The notes under the pieces were generated by a model. It saw only the letters and a program-made list of their open reading frames with translations, ran no database searches and was not told the origin of the DNA. From a virus: 43,242 nt of DNA. The stretch is from IMG/VR virus record IMGVR_UViG_3300032086_002585, positions 1 through 43,242 of that record; one strand, 5' to 3'. Numbering within the stretch: position 1 is the stretch's first letter; each line of letters starts with the position of its first letter. A program made the translations under genes and the position numbers. Below are positions 6,944 to 14,130 of the stretch, in pieces.

Positions 6944-8094
6944 TAGATATTCTCCCCTGCGCAGAATTTACGATAGTTCTCATCACGAGCTGATTGAGCA
7001 TCTTTAACAGAAACTGATTGAGCGTCATTAGCTAGGCGTGACCATGAGTCAGTAGCCTTTTCTTTTTCGTCTTCATCTTCGTCATCAGCTTTCTTTTCTT
7101 CAGCTTCATCGAAAGCAAAAGAGATAACCGCGTCAGATAGATTCTTCCAATCTTTCTTAGGGTAAGCATCAGATAGGGCAGCGCGTTTGATTGCAATCTC
7201 ATTCATTGAGTCGCAAGCAAAGTCTTTACCAGCAATCTTCTTCGCTGAATCCATGGTTTTAGCAACGTTAGATACTAGAGCGGCGATAGCAGAATCAGAG
7301 GTCTTTTTCTTCTCTTCTTCTAGCTCATCTTCCATTTTCTCTTTTTCTTCGTTAGCCATATCCTTAGCGGCTTCAGCTTTCTCTTTTTCTTCTTCCATAT
7401 CTTCAGACTTTTTCTCTGCATCTTTAAGGCGCGTATGCAGAGTGTCAAACTGAGATTGGATCAAAGCGGCCTGATTCTCATCACTTAGAGTGACAGATTG
7501 GCCGTCAAGTAGTGTTACTTTCATTTGAGCACCTTTAGCTTTGTTATCAAATAGTCGAGCTTCTTTACCAGCCCTTGCTGCATCACACAATGCCGCATGG
7601 TTGATTTTAATTGATTTCTGAATAAATTCATAGTTTTTGCCAGAAACAGGGTCTACACCATCTTGAGCTTCGAGGTTCATTGTGTAACCCATCGATATCT
7701 CAGCCTTTCCAGAATTGATTTTATCAATCGCATCCTGAGACTTAATAATCAGATCAGCAACAACCCACTCACCCTCCTGGCGACCCTCACTTGTAACATG
7801 ACCAACTGATACCGCATCATAGGTTTTGGAGTTAACCAGGTCGCTAGGGTGATCGTCTGTTACGTCAGTGTCTTTGTAAGATGCCAATGAGTCAGCACTA
7901 AACACTTCCTCTGGCGGTCGGTACACGTTAACCACATCCATAGGGTTGCGGCCTTTAATTCCAAGCTCAGATGCCAAGTATTCTTGAATGCCAGTACGGG
8001 CAGCTTTAGCAGGGACACGCAAAAAACCCTCATCGGTAATAACACGTTGAGAGCCAAATGGTGTACTTACTTTATCTTTAATTGTCAGCTTCAT
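6943..8094 (-). CDS. Capsid maturation protease / scaffold (DUF2213)
   Basis: A two-part protein. Residues 1-190 carry the DUF2213 protease-like blocks TDDHPS, EISMGYT and KINHAAL, whose His and Ser fit a U35-type His/Ser active site. Residues 210-290 are a very charged Lys/Glu coiled coil typical of internal scaffolding. It is likely cleaved and lost during head maturation. Start: GTG at 8100 and ATG at 8094 are both possible, neither with an SD. A TTGGTG-17-TATAAT promoter ends six bases before the 8094 ATG, so a leaderless message is likely. Confidence 0.85.
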   Translation of the reverse strand: MKLTIKDKVSTPFGSQRVITDEGFLRVPAKAARTGIQEYLASELGIKGRNPMDVVNVYRPPEEVFSADSLASYKDTDVTDDHPSDLVNSKTYDAVSVGHVTSEGRQEGEWVVADLIIKSQDAIDKINSGKAEISMGYTMNLEAQDGVDPVSGKNYEFIQKSIKINHAALCDAARAGKEARLFDNKAKGAQMKVTLLDGQSVTLSDENQAALIQSQFDTLHTRLKDAEKKSEDMEEEKEKAEAAKDMANEEKEKMEDELEEEKKKTSDSAIAALVSNVAKTMDSAKKIAGKDFACDSMNEIAIKRAALSDAYPKKDWKNLSDAVISFAFDEAEEKKADDEDEDEKEKATDSWSRLANDAQSVSVKDAQSARDENYRKFCAGENI

Positions 8095-8100
8095 ATTCAC

Positions 8101-8129
8101 ATTATACCAGTTAGTTATTACAACACCAA
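8101..8129 (-). promoter_or_regulatory. Promoter for a probable leaderless DUF2213 message
   Basis: On the minus strand TTGGTG (8124-8129), a 17-base spacer and TATAAT (8101-8106), with TGG just before the -10. The expected transcription start is at the ATG 8092-8094 itself. It lies between the Mu F-like gene and the protease/scaffold gene. Confidence 0.55.
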
Positions 8130-8135
8130 ACGAGA

Positions 8136-9050
8136 CTACTTTTTAGGCCTTTCCCAGTTAACACCTTCAATCAGCGGAATCCTACGACAGCGACATCCGA
8201 TATGAGCTGACCCGGGGTGTAGGTTGCTTTCCCCTGCGTAATCCGCGCCGTGCTTGTAAGTATAAACCCCTACACCTAGGCCATTGTCAGACTTAGCAAT
8301 TTGATAGCAGCGAATCTTTGCTTTCGGGTATTTACCTGACGGGTCTCCAGATACGCGTCGGTCATTTGAAGTCGACCAGCGATAGAATTCTATACCAAGA
8401 TTCTGACTACGCTCCGAATCAACCGCGCTGTTTATCTTTGCCACTTGGTCACGGGCGATCAACTTAGCTCGACGCCATGAAACTCCAGTTGCTTCCTGTA
8501 GGTCCTTTGCAATCGCTGTAGGATATCGGCCTTGTTGCATTCCAGAGTAAACAATCGACTCAATGCGCTTTAGGTACTCATCAGGAAGTGAAGTGACAAG
8601 CGTTACGTTCTCTTGAAGTGCCGAGGTCATTACCGCCTCAATACCTTCTCTCTTCAGCATTCCTGACACATCCACGCCAACGGCCTTGTTCACATTCTTC
8701 AGGAACTGAGCCGTGGTGTTAGATTCAACCATTGATAGAGGCCTTTGGATATCGGTGCGCACCTTGTTGCGAAATAGAAAGCTCGACCACTTGGCGCGAA
8801 ACACATCAAAGAAACTAGTCACATCATCGGCCCAACTATCTTTTACGTAGTTAGGCTTATTCTTCTTGATGATTGGAAGCAGTCCAACTCTAACCTCATT
8901 GGCCATCTCCTTAACTAGAGCCTGCATGTAGCTTCTGTATTCAGATTCTATCTGGTCAGACGGCCTCACCGCTTTCAGGCTTCTCTTCTTCATTAACTCC
9001 TGGTTCATCTCCGTTAGGAGCTCCAAAGAAGTTTGGTTCTGCCTCGCCAT
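8136..9050 (-). CDS. Minor head protein (Mu F-like)
   Basis: A 304-residue protein with the phage Mu gpF-like C-terminal domain: SWRRAKLIARDQVAKINSAV, RWSTSNDRRVSGDPSG and the final HPGSAHIGCRCRR block with paired Cys and His. Such proteins sit at or near the portal and are probably ejected or guide DNA packaging. The start at 9050 has AGAGGT at good spacing and overlaps the portal end by 95 nt. Downstream ATGs (9008, 8993) have poor spacing. Confidence 0.85.
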   Translation of the reverse strand: MARQNQTSLELLTEMNQELMKKRSLKAVRPSDQIESEYRSYMQALVKEMANEVRVGLLPIIKKNKPNYVKDSWADDVTSFFDVFRAKWSSFLFRNKVRTDIQRPLSMVESNTTAQFLKNVNKAVGVDVSGMLKREGIEAVMTSALQENVTLVTSLPDEYLKRIESIVYSGMQQGRYPTAIAKDLQEATGVSWRRAKLIARDQVAKINSAVDSERSQNLGIEFYRWSTSNDRRVSGDPSGKYPKAKIRCYQIAKSDNGLGVGVYTYKHGADYAGESNLHPGSAHIGCRCRRIPLIEGVNWERPKK

Positions 9051-10410
9051 TAGTGCGCACCTCTAGTTGTTCTTTCTCGTAACCTTGAAGCTTTTTAATG
9101 TCAGCATCTTCATAGAAATACTCATCTTCAGCTTGGCGTTTAAGTTGTAACTGTGACACGGTAACAACGCCTGACTCTAGGTCCAGCATGTCAGCTTGAG
9201 TATTGGCTAGTTTTTGCTGAGCCTTCTCTAGCCCTGATTCTTGGTATAAAGGATTCCATTCAAAATCACAATCTTCTGGGTAACCACCCAAAGCAGATCG
9301 AACCATCACAGCATCAAGCTTTTCTAGTGCAAGTCGGTATTTAGATTCCTGCCTACCGCGTAGAGAGTCGAAGTAGTTCTTCTGGTCGCCCGCCCCAGTA
9401 TCTCCCATACCCTTGGATTGAACACCAAAGAGTCGAGTCATAGGGATGTCAGCAGCCCCACTAATCCACACCATTAGCTGGTTTAGAGCTTCTGATGTAC
9501 CACCAAATTGCGCACCCATTCGGATGAGGTCTTCAGTTTCATCAAGGATAGCAAGATTGTGATTGCTCATTCCCATCTTGAATAGTTGAAGTCGCTTGAT
9601 TACAGCGTCTTCCTGTTCAGTAGTTCGCGCATTCTTCAGGCCTGCCGTCTTGATTGCATCAACGTTAGCTTTCTGAAGCAACGCAGCCACACCCGCGCGC
9701 GAGGCCACAACATCCGTTAGGTCTTCCATGCACTGACGTAAAACTGAATCACCCCATCCGCCACCTTCCATTCGTTGCAATAGGCGAGGCAACTCTGCGC
9801 CTTCCATGAGGATGCAGTTTGAGTGGTGAATCATAGTGCTACTACCACCAGCGATCATGTAATACTCAGGCAGTAGGAAGTTATCCTGTAGTGGGTCGGT
9901 AATGTTGGTTTGTGACCATGATAGTTCGTATCGGTCGAACACTTGAACAGCCTTGAGCGAGCCTTTCTTTACCTTGGCCAAATCCAGAGGCTTATCCAAC
10001 TCTTGACCCTCAATCATCATCACCATAATTGCACCGCCAGATAGTCTAGACAGTGACGCTAACTTGGTGAATTTAGATTGGATGTTAAGGCGCTTTTCGT
10101 GCTTCTGGATTTCTTCTTCATCTTTACAGGTGAATCGACGCCACTCACGCATAGCATCTTCAGCGGGGATGCCTACGATTTGACGAGCTAACCACGAAGA
10201 ACGGTATGCCGCGTATAGCTGGAGGGGCTGTGCAAAAAGGTAGTCATGCTGGCCATGATTGAAGAAGTTGAACTGATTGTATGTGCGAGGGTCTGAGCCA
10301 GTATTGAGCCCGCTCATAACGTTAGATAGGGAGTCAGACAGAAAGGTCTTATTTCCCATGGTTACAGACGCTTTACCATCCGTAAGCTTGATGTGTGGTT
10401 TATCTGCCAT
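8956..10410 (-). CDS. Portal protein (DUF1073 type)
   Basis: A 484-residue portal that forms the dodecameric DNA gate at the capsid vertex. Supporting blocks are the N-terminal YAAYRSSWLARQIVGIPAED, MxRLFGVQSKGMGDTGAGDQ in the middle, YFDSLRGRQESKYRLALEKL, and an acidic Gly/Pro C-terminus. Start: ATG 10410 with AAGGAT seven bases ahead was preferred to the longer in-frame start at 10449. Pipelines often label this family anti-CBASS Acb1-like, but the context here is that of a portal. Confidence 0.87.
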   Translation of the reverse strand: MADKPHIKLTDGKASVTMGNKTFLSDSLSNVMSGLNTGSDPRTYNQFNFFNHGQHDYLFAQPLQLYAAYRSSWLARQIVGIPAEDAMREWRRFTCKDEEEIQKHEKRLNIQSKFTKLASLSRLSGGAIMVMMIEGQELDKPLDLAKVKKGSLKAVQVFDRYELSWSQTNITDPLQDNFLLPEYYMIAGGSSTMIHHSNCILMEGAELPRLLQRMEGGGWGDSVLRQCMEDLTDVVASRAGVAALLQKANVDAIKTAGLKNARTTEQEDAVIKRLQLFKMGMSNHNLAILDETEDLIRMGAQFGGTSEALNQLMVWISGAADIPMTRLFGVQSKGMGDTGAGDQKNYFDSLRGRQESKYRLALEKLDAVMVRSALGGYPEDCDFEWNPLYQESGLEKAQQKLANTQADMLDLESGVVTVSQLQLKRQAEDEYFYEDADIKKLQGYEKEQLEVRTNGEAEPNFFGAPNGDEPGVNEEEKPESGEAV

Positions 10411-10437
10411 TTTAATATCCTTGCAAGGTATTAGCTG

Positions 10438-10466
10438 ATTATACACCACTTACTCCAAATACTAAA
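10438..10466 (-). promoter_or_regulatory. Candidate late promoter before the portal
   Basis: TTTAGT, 17 bases, TATAAT on the minus strand, just after a terminator and 28 bases before the portal ATG. The -35 is weak. The palindrome CCTTGCAAGG (10419-10428) overlaps the portal SD in the leader and might hide it in a hairpin. Confidence 0.5.
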
Positions 10467-10485
10467 AAGCCCCCGTTAGGAGGCT
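10464..10485 (-). terminator. Terminator upstream of the portal
   Basis: Minus-strand stem GCCTCC-TAAC-GGGGGC with one T.G pair, then TTTTT. It ends the small operon 11350-10476 and overlaps the last codons of the 40-residue gene. Confidence 0.8.
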
Positions 10486-10598
10486 TGCTGTTTCTTCTTC
10501 TCTTCTTGCTTCTTCTTCTCGATAGCATCCCAGAAACTCGATTCTCTGTACGCCTTGCCGTGATTACCAGCCCCGCGGCCTTGCCTTGCGTCACTCAT
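10476..10598 (-). CDS. Small basic/charged protein, 40 residues
   Basis: Short gene with a strong SD (AGGAG, six bases) lying inside the end of the preceding gene. The product has a Gly/Arg-rich start, a central SFWDAI motif and a Lys/Gln/Glu-rich helix. Its last codons form the left arm of the terminator. Portal-adjacent small genes in phages often have unknown roles, and none is proposed here. Confidence 0.6.
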   Translation of the reverse strand: MSDARQGRGAGNHGKAYRESSFWDAIEKKKQEEKKKQQAS

Positions 10599-10600
10599 TT

Positions 10601-10810
10601 TTATCTCCTAAATATCCAGCCAATACCAAACGAAACGAACGGGATCACAATGTTAAAAGTCCAAGCAGTACCATTACTATCATCTCGGCAGTAGTTATCA
10701 AATCCAATGTGGAATAGGTGATAACGCCTAGACCCTCCAGATTCAGATGAGACATAGTAAAGTTCTTTGTCGCAATCCAGTTTAAAGTAAAAGTTTTTAT
10801 ATATCATCAT
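10601..10810 (-). CDS. Small membrane-associated protein, unknown
   Basis: A 69-residue protein with a Tyr/Asp-rich N-terminal half and a hydrophobic C-terminal stretch FNIVIPFVSFGIGWIF that could be one membrane segment, followed by two Arg. An ATG with AGGAG five bases ahead was chosen over a GTG two codons upstream. It lies between the HNH gene and the 40-residue gene. No family was recognised. Confidence 0.6.
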   Translation of the reverse strand: MMIYKNFYFKLDCDKELYYVSSESGGSRRYHLFHIGFDNYCRDDSNGTAWTFNIVIPFVSFGIGWIFRR

Positions 10811-10828
10811 TCCCACTCCTGCATAAAT

Positions 10829-11350
10829 TTAACGCCAATCAGTATCATCTAAGTTTGACTTCCCAATATTACAGTCCTCACAAAGAGCCTGAAGATTACT
10901 CAATTCATATTTAAGCTCAGGGTGTAAGCTCTTCGGTTTGATATGGTCAACATGCATGACCTTACCATCCTTTGCTGACATTCCGCACAGGCAGCACTTC
11001 CCGCTTGATTCTTTTAGCGCAAAGTATCTAACTCTTTGCCATTTTGGATCTGCTATTGTCGTCTCAACGATATCTTCCTGATAATCAATCACTCCATTAA
11101 ATGAACCTCTAACAACTTCATTACCTTTACCCTTTGACATCCAACATTCAAACATCTTCACAAACTCAGTGCCAGTCTTGCCTTGTGCGTCACATTCCTT
11201 TTTGTAGTTTGTGACAGCAGTAACAACCTGCTCATGAGTGAACTTCTCAAGTGCTCTTTCATATTTCTTGAATGAAACCCTCTTACTTCCTTGGTTGCCA
11301 AGTCTTCTTGGGTAAATCTTCCAAACAAATTCAAAATCTTCTGTATACAT
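10829..11350 (-). CDS. HNH endonuclease with replication-protein-like N-terminus
   Basis: A 173-residue protein. The first 75 residues (FEFVWKIYPRR...KKYERAL) resemble the small helical domain seen in phage replication and DnaT-like proteins. Residues 115-170 form an HNH site: CCLCG zinc pair, HVDHIKPKS active-site strand, and LQALCEDCN second pair with Asn. Probably a DNA-cutting enzyme, either packaging-linked, as HNH proteins near terminase or portal often are, or a free homing enzyme. The ATG at 11350 has AAGGAA with good spacing, and upstream in-frame starts lack this. Confidence 0.8.
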   Translation of the reverse strand: MYTEDFEFVWKIYPRRLGNQGSKRVSFKKYERALEKFTHEQVVTAVTNYKKECDAQGKTGTEFVKMFECWMSKGKGNEVVRGSFNGVIDYQEDIVETTIADPKWQRVRYFALKESSGKCCLCGMSAKDGKVMHVDHIKPKSLHPELKYELSNLQALCEDCNIGKSNLDDTDWR

Positions 11351-11410
11351 AATCATTCCTTGAATTTTAAACATAGTTATCACTAAGAGGGCTACTAATC
11401 CCCGATGACA

Positions 11411-11440
11411 ATAGATAATCTCTAGCTCTAGAATATCTAT
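11411..11440. promoter_or_regulatory. A/T-rich inverted repeat before the HNH gene
   Basis: Arms ATAGATA and TATCTAT plus inner CTAG/CTAG halves around a CT centre. The imperfect 30-base dyad lies 60 bases ahead of the HNH start. It may be an operator or an mRNA hairpin. Confidence 0.4.
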
Positions 11441-11474
11441 GAATTATTACCAATTGGGTCAAACAAAACACTTA

Positions 11475-11695
11475 TCAGCAACCTGTTTTACATCTGGTGA
11501 GGATGGATTCTAAATCGGTACATTGTATATGCTGTTTGTCATCATCTATGACTGGTTCAAGATGAATCACTCCCCCTCTTAATCCTCCATAACCAATAAG
11601 TCGAAACCTATTCCCCAAGCCATGGATTTGCAGTCACACATAGAGCAGTGGTCATGCTGGAGCTGTTTTGTTTGCTTGTAACGTGTAACTCGCAT
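11475..11695 (-). pseudogene. Frame-broken small Cys-rich reading frame
   Basis: One frame starts at ATG 11695 and gives a Cys/His motif HDHCSMCDCKSMAWG before ending early. The adjacent frame continues with coding-like sequence (NRFRLIGYGGLRGG, then HLEPVIDDDKQH and TDLESILTRC) to TGA 11475. Joining the frames at the GGGG run near 11604-11607 would give about 72 residues. Either a pseudogene, a sequencing slip, or chance. There is no good SD. Confidence 0.35.
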
Positions 11696-11716
11696 TTAGT
11701 TTGGTAAGGTAAATTG

Positions 11717-11734
11717 CGCTAAAAAGACTTAGCG
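11717..11734. repeat. Perfect inverted repeat CGCTAA-N6-TTAGCG
   Basis: Six-base arms with a six-base gap, in the non-coding region upstream of the HNH gene. Possible operator or small hairpin. Confidence 0.5.
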
Positions 11735-11881
11735 ACTTGGAGTGAAAAGTGACAGGCATAAAAAAAGGATTTAGCAGAAAACTTGTTGAGACCGGTTAAT
11801 CAAATATTTAGACTAACACCAAGCTTTCTAGTAAATCCTCTCACATGTCTCATCGGGGTCTCACGCCAAATCAACAATCTA

Positions 11882-11909
11882 ATTATACACCCACTCCACA
11901 CAAATGCAA
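11882..11909 (-). promoter_or_regulatory. Promoter TTGCAT-16-TATAAT facing the HNH operon
   Basis: Minus-strand -35 TTGCAT (11904-11909), 16-base spacer and consensus -10 TATAAT (11882-11887). It would drive a transcript with a leader of about 520 bases before the HNH gene and end at the 10464-10485 terminator. Confidence 0.55.
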
Positions 11910-11925
11910 AGTGGGGTTTGGTTAT

Positions 11926-12168
11926 CTAATATCCGTACTCTTCTTGGAACCCTTCCTTTGCCATTTTTACGAACCCTTCGAAGTCACCGCCAAATTTACC
12001 TCTATCATAACCAACCCCTGTCAGGTGCATGAATCCTTTTTCGTCATCTTCATTTCTGTAAAATATATAACCATCCACCATATGCCAAAGGTCGCAATTT
12101 GGCTCTATGAATGCATTGTACTTTCCTAGTATGCTTTGAATTTCAGATTGGAACTCGTCTTTAGTCAT
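11926..12168 (-). CDS. Hypothetical protein, 80 residues
   Basis: Acidic, aromatic-rich protein (DLWHMVDGYIFYRNEDDEKGFMHL in the middle, followed by GKFGGDFEGFVKMAKEGF). An SD GAGGAA lies six bases before ATG. Last gene of the winged-helix accessory operon. Function unknown. Confidence 0.65.
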   Translation of the reverse strand: MTKDEFQSEIQSILGKYNAFIEPNCDLWHMVDGYIFYRNEDDEKGFMHLTGVGYDRGKFGGDFEGFVKMAKEGFQEEYGY

Positions 12169-12193
12169 CTCTATTTCCTCATTAATTAATTTG

Positions 12194-12340
12194 TTAGATT
12201 TTTACTGTCAACTCGCAGCAAGGGCAAGATACAACCTCAAACTCAACGTATTGACCCTCAATAATATCGTTGGTGGTACAAATATCCTCATCGTGATATT
12301 CGAACTCTTTATCGCACCAGTAACATGTCATGTCATTCAC
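12194..12340 (-). CDS. Small zinc-ribbon-like protein (GTG start)
   Basis: A 48-residue protein with a CYWC pair near residue 6 and a CPCC cluster near residue 40, separated by an acidic middle. This is a likely zinc ribbon. The GTG start overlaps the TGA of the gene before it (GTGA), and AGGAG lies eight bases ahead, which decides the start. It is too short for many gene finders. Role unknown. Confidence 0.7.
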   Translation of the reverse strand: MNDMTCYWCDKEFEYHDEDICTTNDIIEGQYVEFEVVSCPCCELTVKI

Positions 12341-12498
12341 AATGCATACTCCTTTTCTATTCTCATCATCTCAAGCTTATCCTGCACCGCTGCACGGGCT
12401 TGTTCGCGTAAGGTTAAGGCTGACTTGGTTAATCGGTCTTGCGTTGTTCTGCGTGGCTTAAATGGCGCTACAATGAACTTTCCGTCGATGGTTTTCAT
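12337..12498 (-). CDS. Small helical basic protein, 53 residues
   Basis: Starts MKTIDGKFIVAPFKPRR and continues as a long charged helix. It is coupled by ATGA to the gene upstream and by GTGA to the zinc-ribbon gene downstream. No family recognised. The chain of one-base overlaps is the main support for it being translated. Confidence 0.65.
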   Translation of the reverse strand: MKTIDGKFIVAPFKPRRTTQDRLTKSALTLREQARAAVQDKLEMMRIEKEYAL

Positions 12499-12653
12499 AA
12501 CAACCCCACTCGCTTATATGACTTAACTTGCTTCTTGGTGAAGCGTCCAGGCTTCTCGTTATTACGCGCTGCAATCTTCCAGATTTCTTGGCCTTGTAGT
12601 GGTTGAGGTTTAACTGGTTGCCACATTTCCATAATCATTTCTTCAGCCTTCAT
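12495..12653 (-). CDS. Small basic protein, 52 residues
   Basis: Met/Glu-rich start (MKAEEMIMEMW), a Pro/Gln linker, then a basic half with GRFTKKQVKSYKRVG that could bind nucleic acid. It overlaps the end of the winged-helix gene by 11 nt and ends in an ATGA overlap. Unknown function. Confidence 0.62.
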   Translation of the reverse strand: MKAEEMIMEMWQPVKPQPLQGQEIWKIAARNNEKPGRFTKKQVKSYKRVGLL

Positions 12654-13014
12654 AGTTTAACTCTCCCATTCCAAATACACTGTTTAGTAAATTGCCGAAC
12701 TTGTTGTTTTCTTGCTTTGGTACTGCTGGTTTTGCCGTGTCCTTTATCCCGACCATCTTCCAGCGGCCGGGGATCTTAGTTGATGGTGATGCATTGTCGA
12801 ATAGGAAGCCGTTATTTCTAAGCGTTCCAATGCGAGACTTAATGCCCTCAACATCAATACCAGTTAGTCGGCTTAACTCTTCACGATTAAGGTAAAGGTC
12901 GCGATGCTCAAACATTGCTATCGCCAAGTTGTAGCTGTCGTTGCTGTGTAGTCGGTTGGCTTTATCTTCGAACTTCTGACTAACTACCATTCCAATTTCT
13001 TTATCAAAAATCAT
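12643..13014 (-). CDS. Winged-helix-like DNA-binding protein
   Basis: A 123-residue protein. Residues 35-75 have a helix-turn-helix pattern (LNREELSRLTGIDVEGIKSR, then IGTLRNNGFLF), like winged-helix domains used by phage regulators. The C-terminal part is a Lys/Asn-rich tail. The GTG just before this ATG is also possible, and the SD GAGGAA fits the ATG. It lies next to another short wHTH gene, so the two may act together. Confidence 0.6.
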   Translation of the reverse strand: MIFDKEIGMVVSQKFEDKANRLHSNDSYNLAIAMFEHRDLYLNREELSRLTGIDVEGIKSRIGTLRNNGFLFDNASPSTKIPGRWKMVGIKDTAKPAVPKQENNKFGNLLNSVFGMGELNYEG

Positions 13015-13025
13015 CACTCTTTCCT

Positions 13026-13232
13026 CTAAATTACTATCTTGTATCTAGTGTCGTCAGTAGACATTATTGTCTGTATATTTGCGCCAGCTCTGCGAAGGTT
13101 GCACACTGTCCTTACCACGCTTTGGTGGCTCTGAATCCTAAGTAATCCCATCAATTCGGATACCGAAAATGAACGCGAGGGGTTATCATAAAGAAGCCCT
13201 ATAAGTGTTCGTTGCTTACTTGGTGCTTTCAT
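13026..13232 (-). CDS. Small winged-helix protein, 68 residues
   Basis: Almost the whole protein is a winged-helix fold pattern: SFSVSELMGLLRIQSHQSVV as recognition helices, then RTVCNLRRAGANIQTI and a beta hairpin. It starts on an ATGA overlap with the 59-residue gene. Probably a phage regulator of the divergent accessory promoters, which is inference. Confidence 0.65.
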   Translation of the reverse strand: MKAPSKQRTLIGLLYDNPSRSFSVSELMGLLRIQSHQSVVRTVCNLRRAGANIQTIMSTDDTRYKIVI

Positions 13233-13408
13233 CTCTTAGCTACCTTCTTGTGGTGCTTTTCGACTAGAGCGTGAATGATAGTTGCCTTGCTTGGCTTCTT
13301 CTCTGGCGCTTTCCATGTTGCCAATTCAGACTCAATTATCTCATCCAGCATAATGTGAGTGGCTTTAAATAAGTTTGCCTGTTTGTGGTTGCTCACTTGC
13401 TTCTCCAT
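13229..13408 (-). CDS. Hypothetical protein, 59 residues, first gene of operon
   Basis: Helical charged protein starting MEKQVSNHKQANLFKATHIM and ending KHHKKVAKR. It is the first gene after a good minus-strand sigma-70 promoter (13426-13454). Its SD is weak. Unknown function. Confidence 0.62.
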   Translation of the reverse strand: MEKQVSNHKQANLFKATHIMLDEIIESELATWKAPEKKPSKATIIHALVEKHHKKVAKR

Positions 13409-13425
13409 TTCGTTAAGTTGGGATA

Positions 13426-13454
13426 ATCTTAATCTCGACTATCAACAAAGTCAA
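13426..13454 (-). promoter_or_regulatory. Promoter TTGACT-17-TAAGAT, leftward accessory operon
   Basis: Strong -35, ideal spacer and a fair -10, 18 bases before the first ATG of the leftward operon. Together with the rightward promoter at 13480-13508 it forms a divergent control region of about 120 bases. Confidence 0.65.
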
Positions 13455-13479
13455 ATATTATTTTATGTACAAATAACTA

Positions 13480-13508
13480 TTGCATTCCACAATCTCCAGG
13501 TGTAGAGT
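13480..13508 (+). promoter_or_regulatory. Promoter TTGCAT-17-TAGAGT, rightward accessory island
   Basis: Followed by the leader TACCACATCAAAACAACGAG, which closely matches the leaders after the promoters at 33977-34006 and around 26760, and (leftward) before 19208. It drives the plus-strand island 13539-15457. Confidence 0.55.
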
Positions 13509-13538
13509 TACCACATCAAAACAACGAGAGTGATTAAG

Positions 13539-13808
13539 ATGAAAAATGCAGACATGCCAGCAATGCCTCAATCCTTTGCAATGACAGAGCAAGAGTGTGG
13601 CACAACGGTTAGTCATATGGCTAACGATGAACTACCAATGAACATTGGACTAACCAAGCGCGAGATGTTCGCTATGCATGCGTTAAGTTCGGTGTTGGAT
13701 ATGTACAACCCTTATGAGCAAGGAAATTTTGACTCTAGCGACTACGATCAAGCAGCAAAGCACGCTGCCGGTCTTGCCGATGCGCTTCTGAAGGAGCTAG
13801 AAAAATGA
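13539..13808 (+). CDS. Conserved phage protein of unknown function
   Basis: An 89-residue protein of the small phage type with a Met/Pro-rich start, GLTKREMFAMHALSS in the middle and an Ala-rich helical end. A GTG at 13530 in frame is less likely than the ATG. First gene of the plus-strand island. It ends in an ATGA overlap with a 29-codon gene. Confidence 0.65.
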   Translation: MKNADMPAMPQSFAMTEQECGTTVSHMANDELPMNIGLTKREMFAMHALSSVLDMYNPYEQGNFDSSDYDQAAKHAAGLADALLKELEK

Positions 13809-13894
13809 AACAGAGCCTGGTAGAAACAACGCCGATAATGAAGAGTTACGGCCGTACTTATGATTTAGTTAGCAAGAAGAAGGGGAAGAAGTGA
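13805..13894 (+). CDS. Very small basic protein, 29 residues
   Basis: Starts on an ATGA overlap and stops one base before the next ATG (TGATG). The product is Lys-rich at its end (SKKKGKK). Only the tight coupling supports it. Confidence 0.5.
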   Translation: MKQSLVETTPIMKSYGRTYDLVSKKKGKK

Positions 13895-14130
13895 TGAGCA
13901 AGGTTCACTACTCACCATATGCTGACGGTGATGAAAGTTATGCTGAAAGGGCTATGTGCGGCGTAATAGTTGGAGAAAATTACCAGTATGACAATCGCTG
14001 GGCTAATGTTTCCTGCAAGATGTGCATAAAAAATAGAATCAAGATAGAGGGTTGCGCAAAATCAATTGAAGAGGATGCTGTAAATCAACTTGGTGATATG
14101 GCTGAATTTATTAAAAAGGATGCCGAGTGA
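13894..14130 (+). CDS. Small Cys-containing phage protein, 78 residues
   Basis: Contains YADGDESYAERAMCGV near the start, CKMC in the middle and one more Cys, so zinc binding is possible. The SD AAGGGGAAG supports the ATG at 13894 over the GTG before it. Its stop overlaps the next GTG. Unknown role. Confidence 0.65.
   Translation: MSKVHYSPYADGDESYAERAMCGVIVGENYQYDNRWANVSCKMCIKNRIKIEGCAKSIEEDAVNQLGDMAEFIKKDAE

Larger units (their letters stand above)
11351..11925. other. 575-base region without an intact gene
   Basis: The longest gap in the genome. It holds a promoter facing the HNH gene (11882-11909), a CGCTAA/TTAGCG inverted repeat, a frame-broken small reading frame (11475-11695), a 35-codon minus-strand frame (11652-11759) of doubtful value, and an A/T-rich dyad (11411-11440). 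GAGACC at about 11789 pairs with GGTCTC at about 11858, so the leader could form a large stem. No tRNA fold was found. Overall it looks like an untranslated or decayed segment, perhaps acquired from a host. Confidence 0.55.

Noticed and set aside
7187-7453. Plus-strand Ser/Phe-rich reading frame
   Set aside because: It is the antisense shadow of the Lys/Glu-rich coiled coil of the DUF2213 protein; low complexity and no SD.
8956-10410. Anti-CBASS Acb1-like nuclease
   Set aside because: The family name is often attached to DUF1073 portals, but gene order (terminase, portal, Mu F, protease, capsid), length and sequence blocks fit the portal. I found no Acb1 active-site pattern.
11560-11640. tRNA-like T-arm sequences in the gap (GGTTTCGACTT on the minus strand)
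   Set aside because: No acceptor or anticodon stem could be paired around them.
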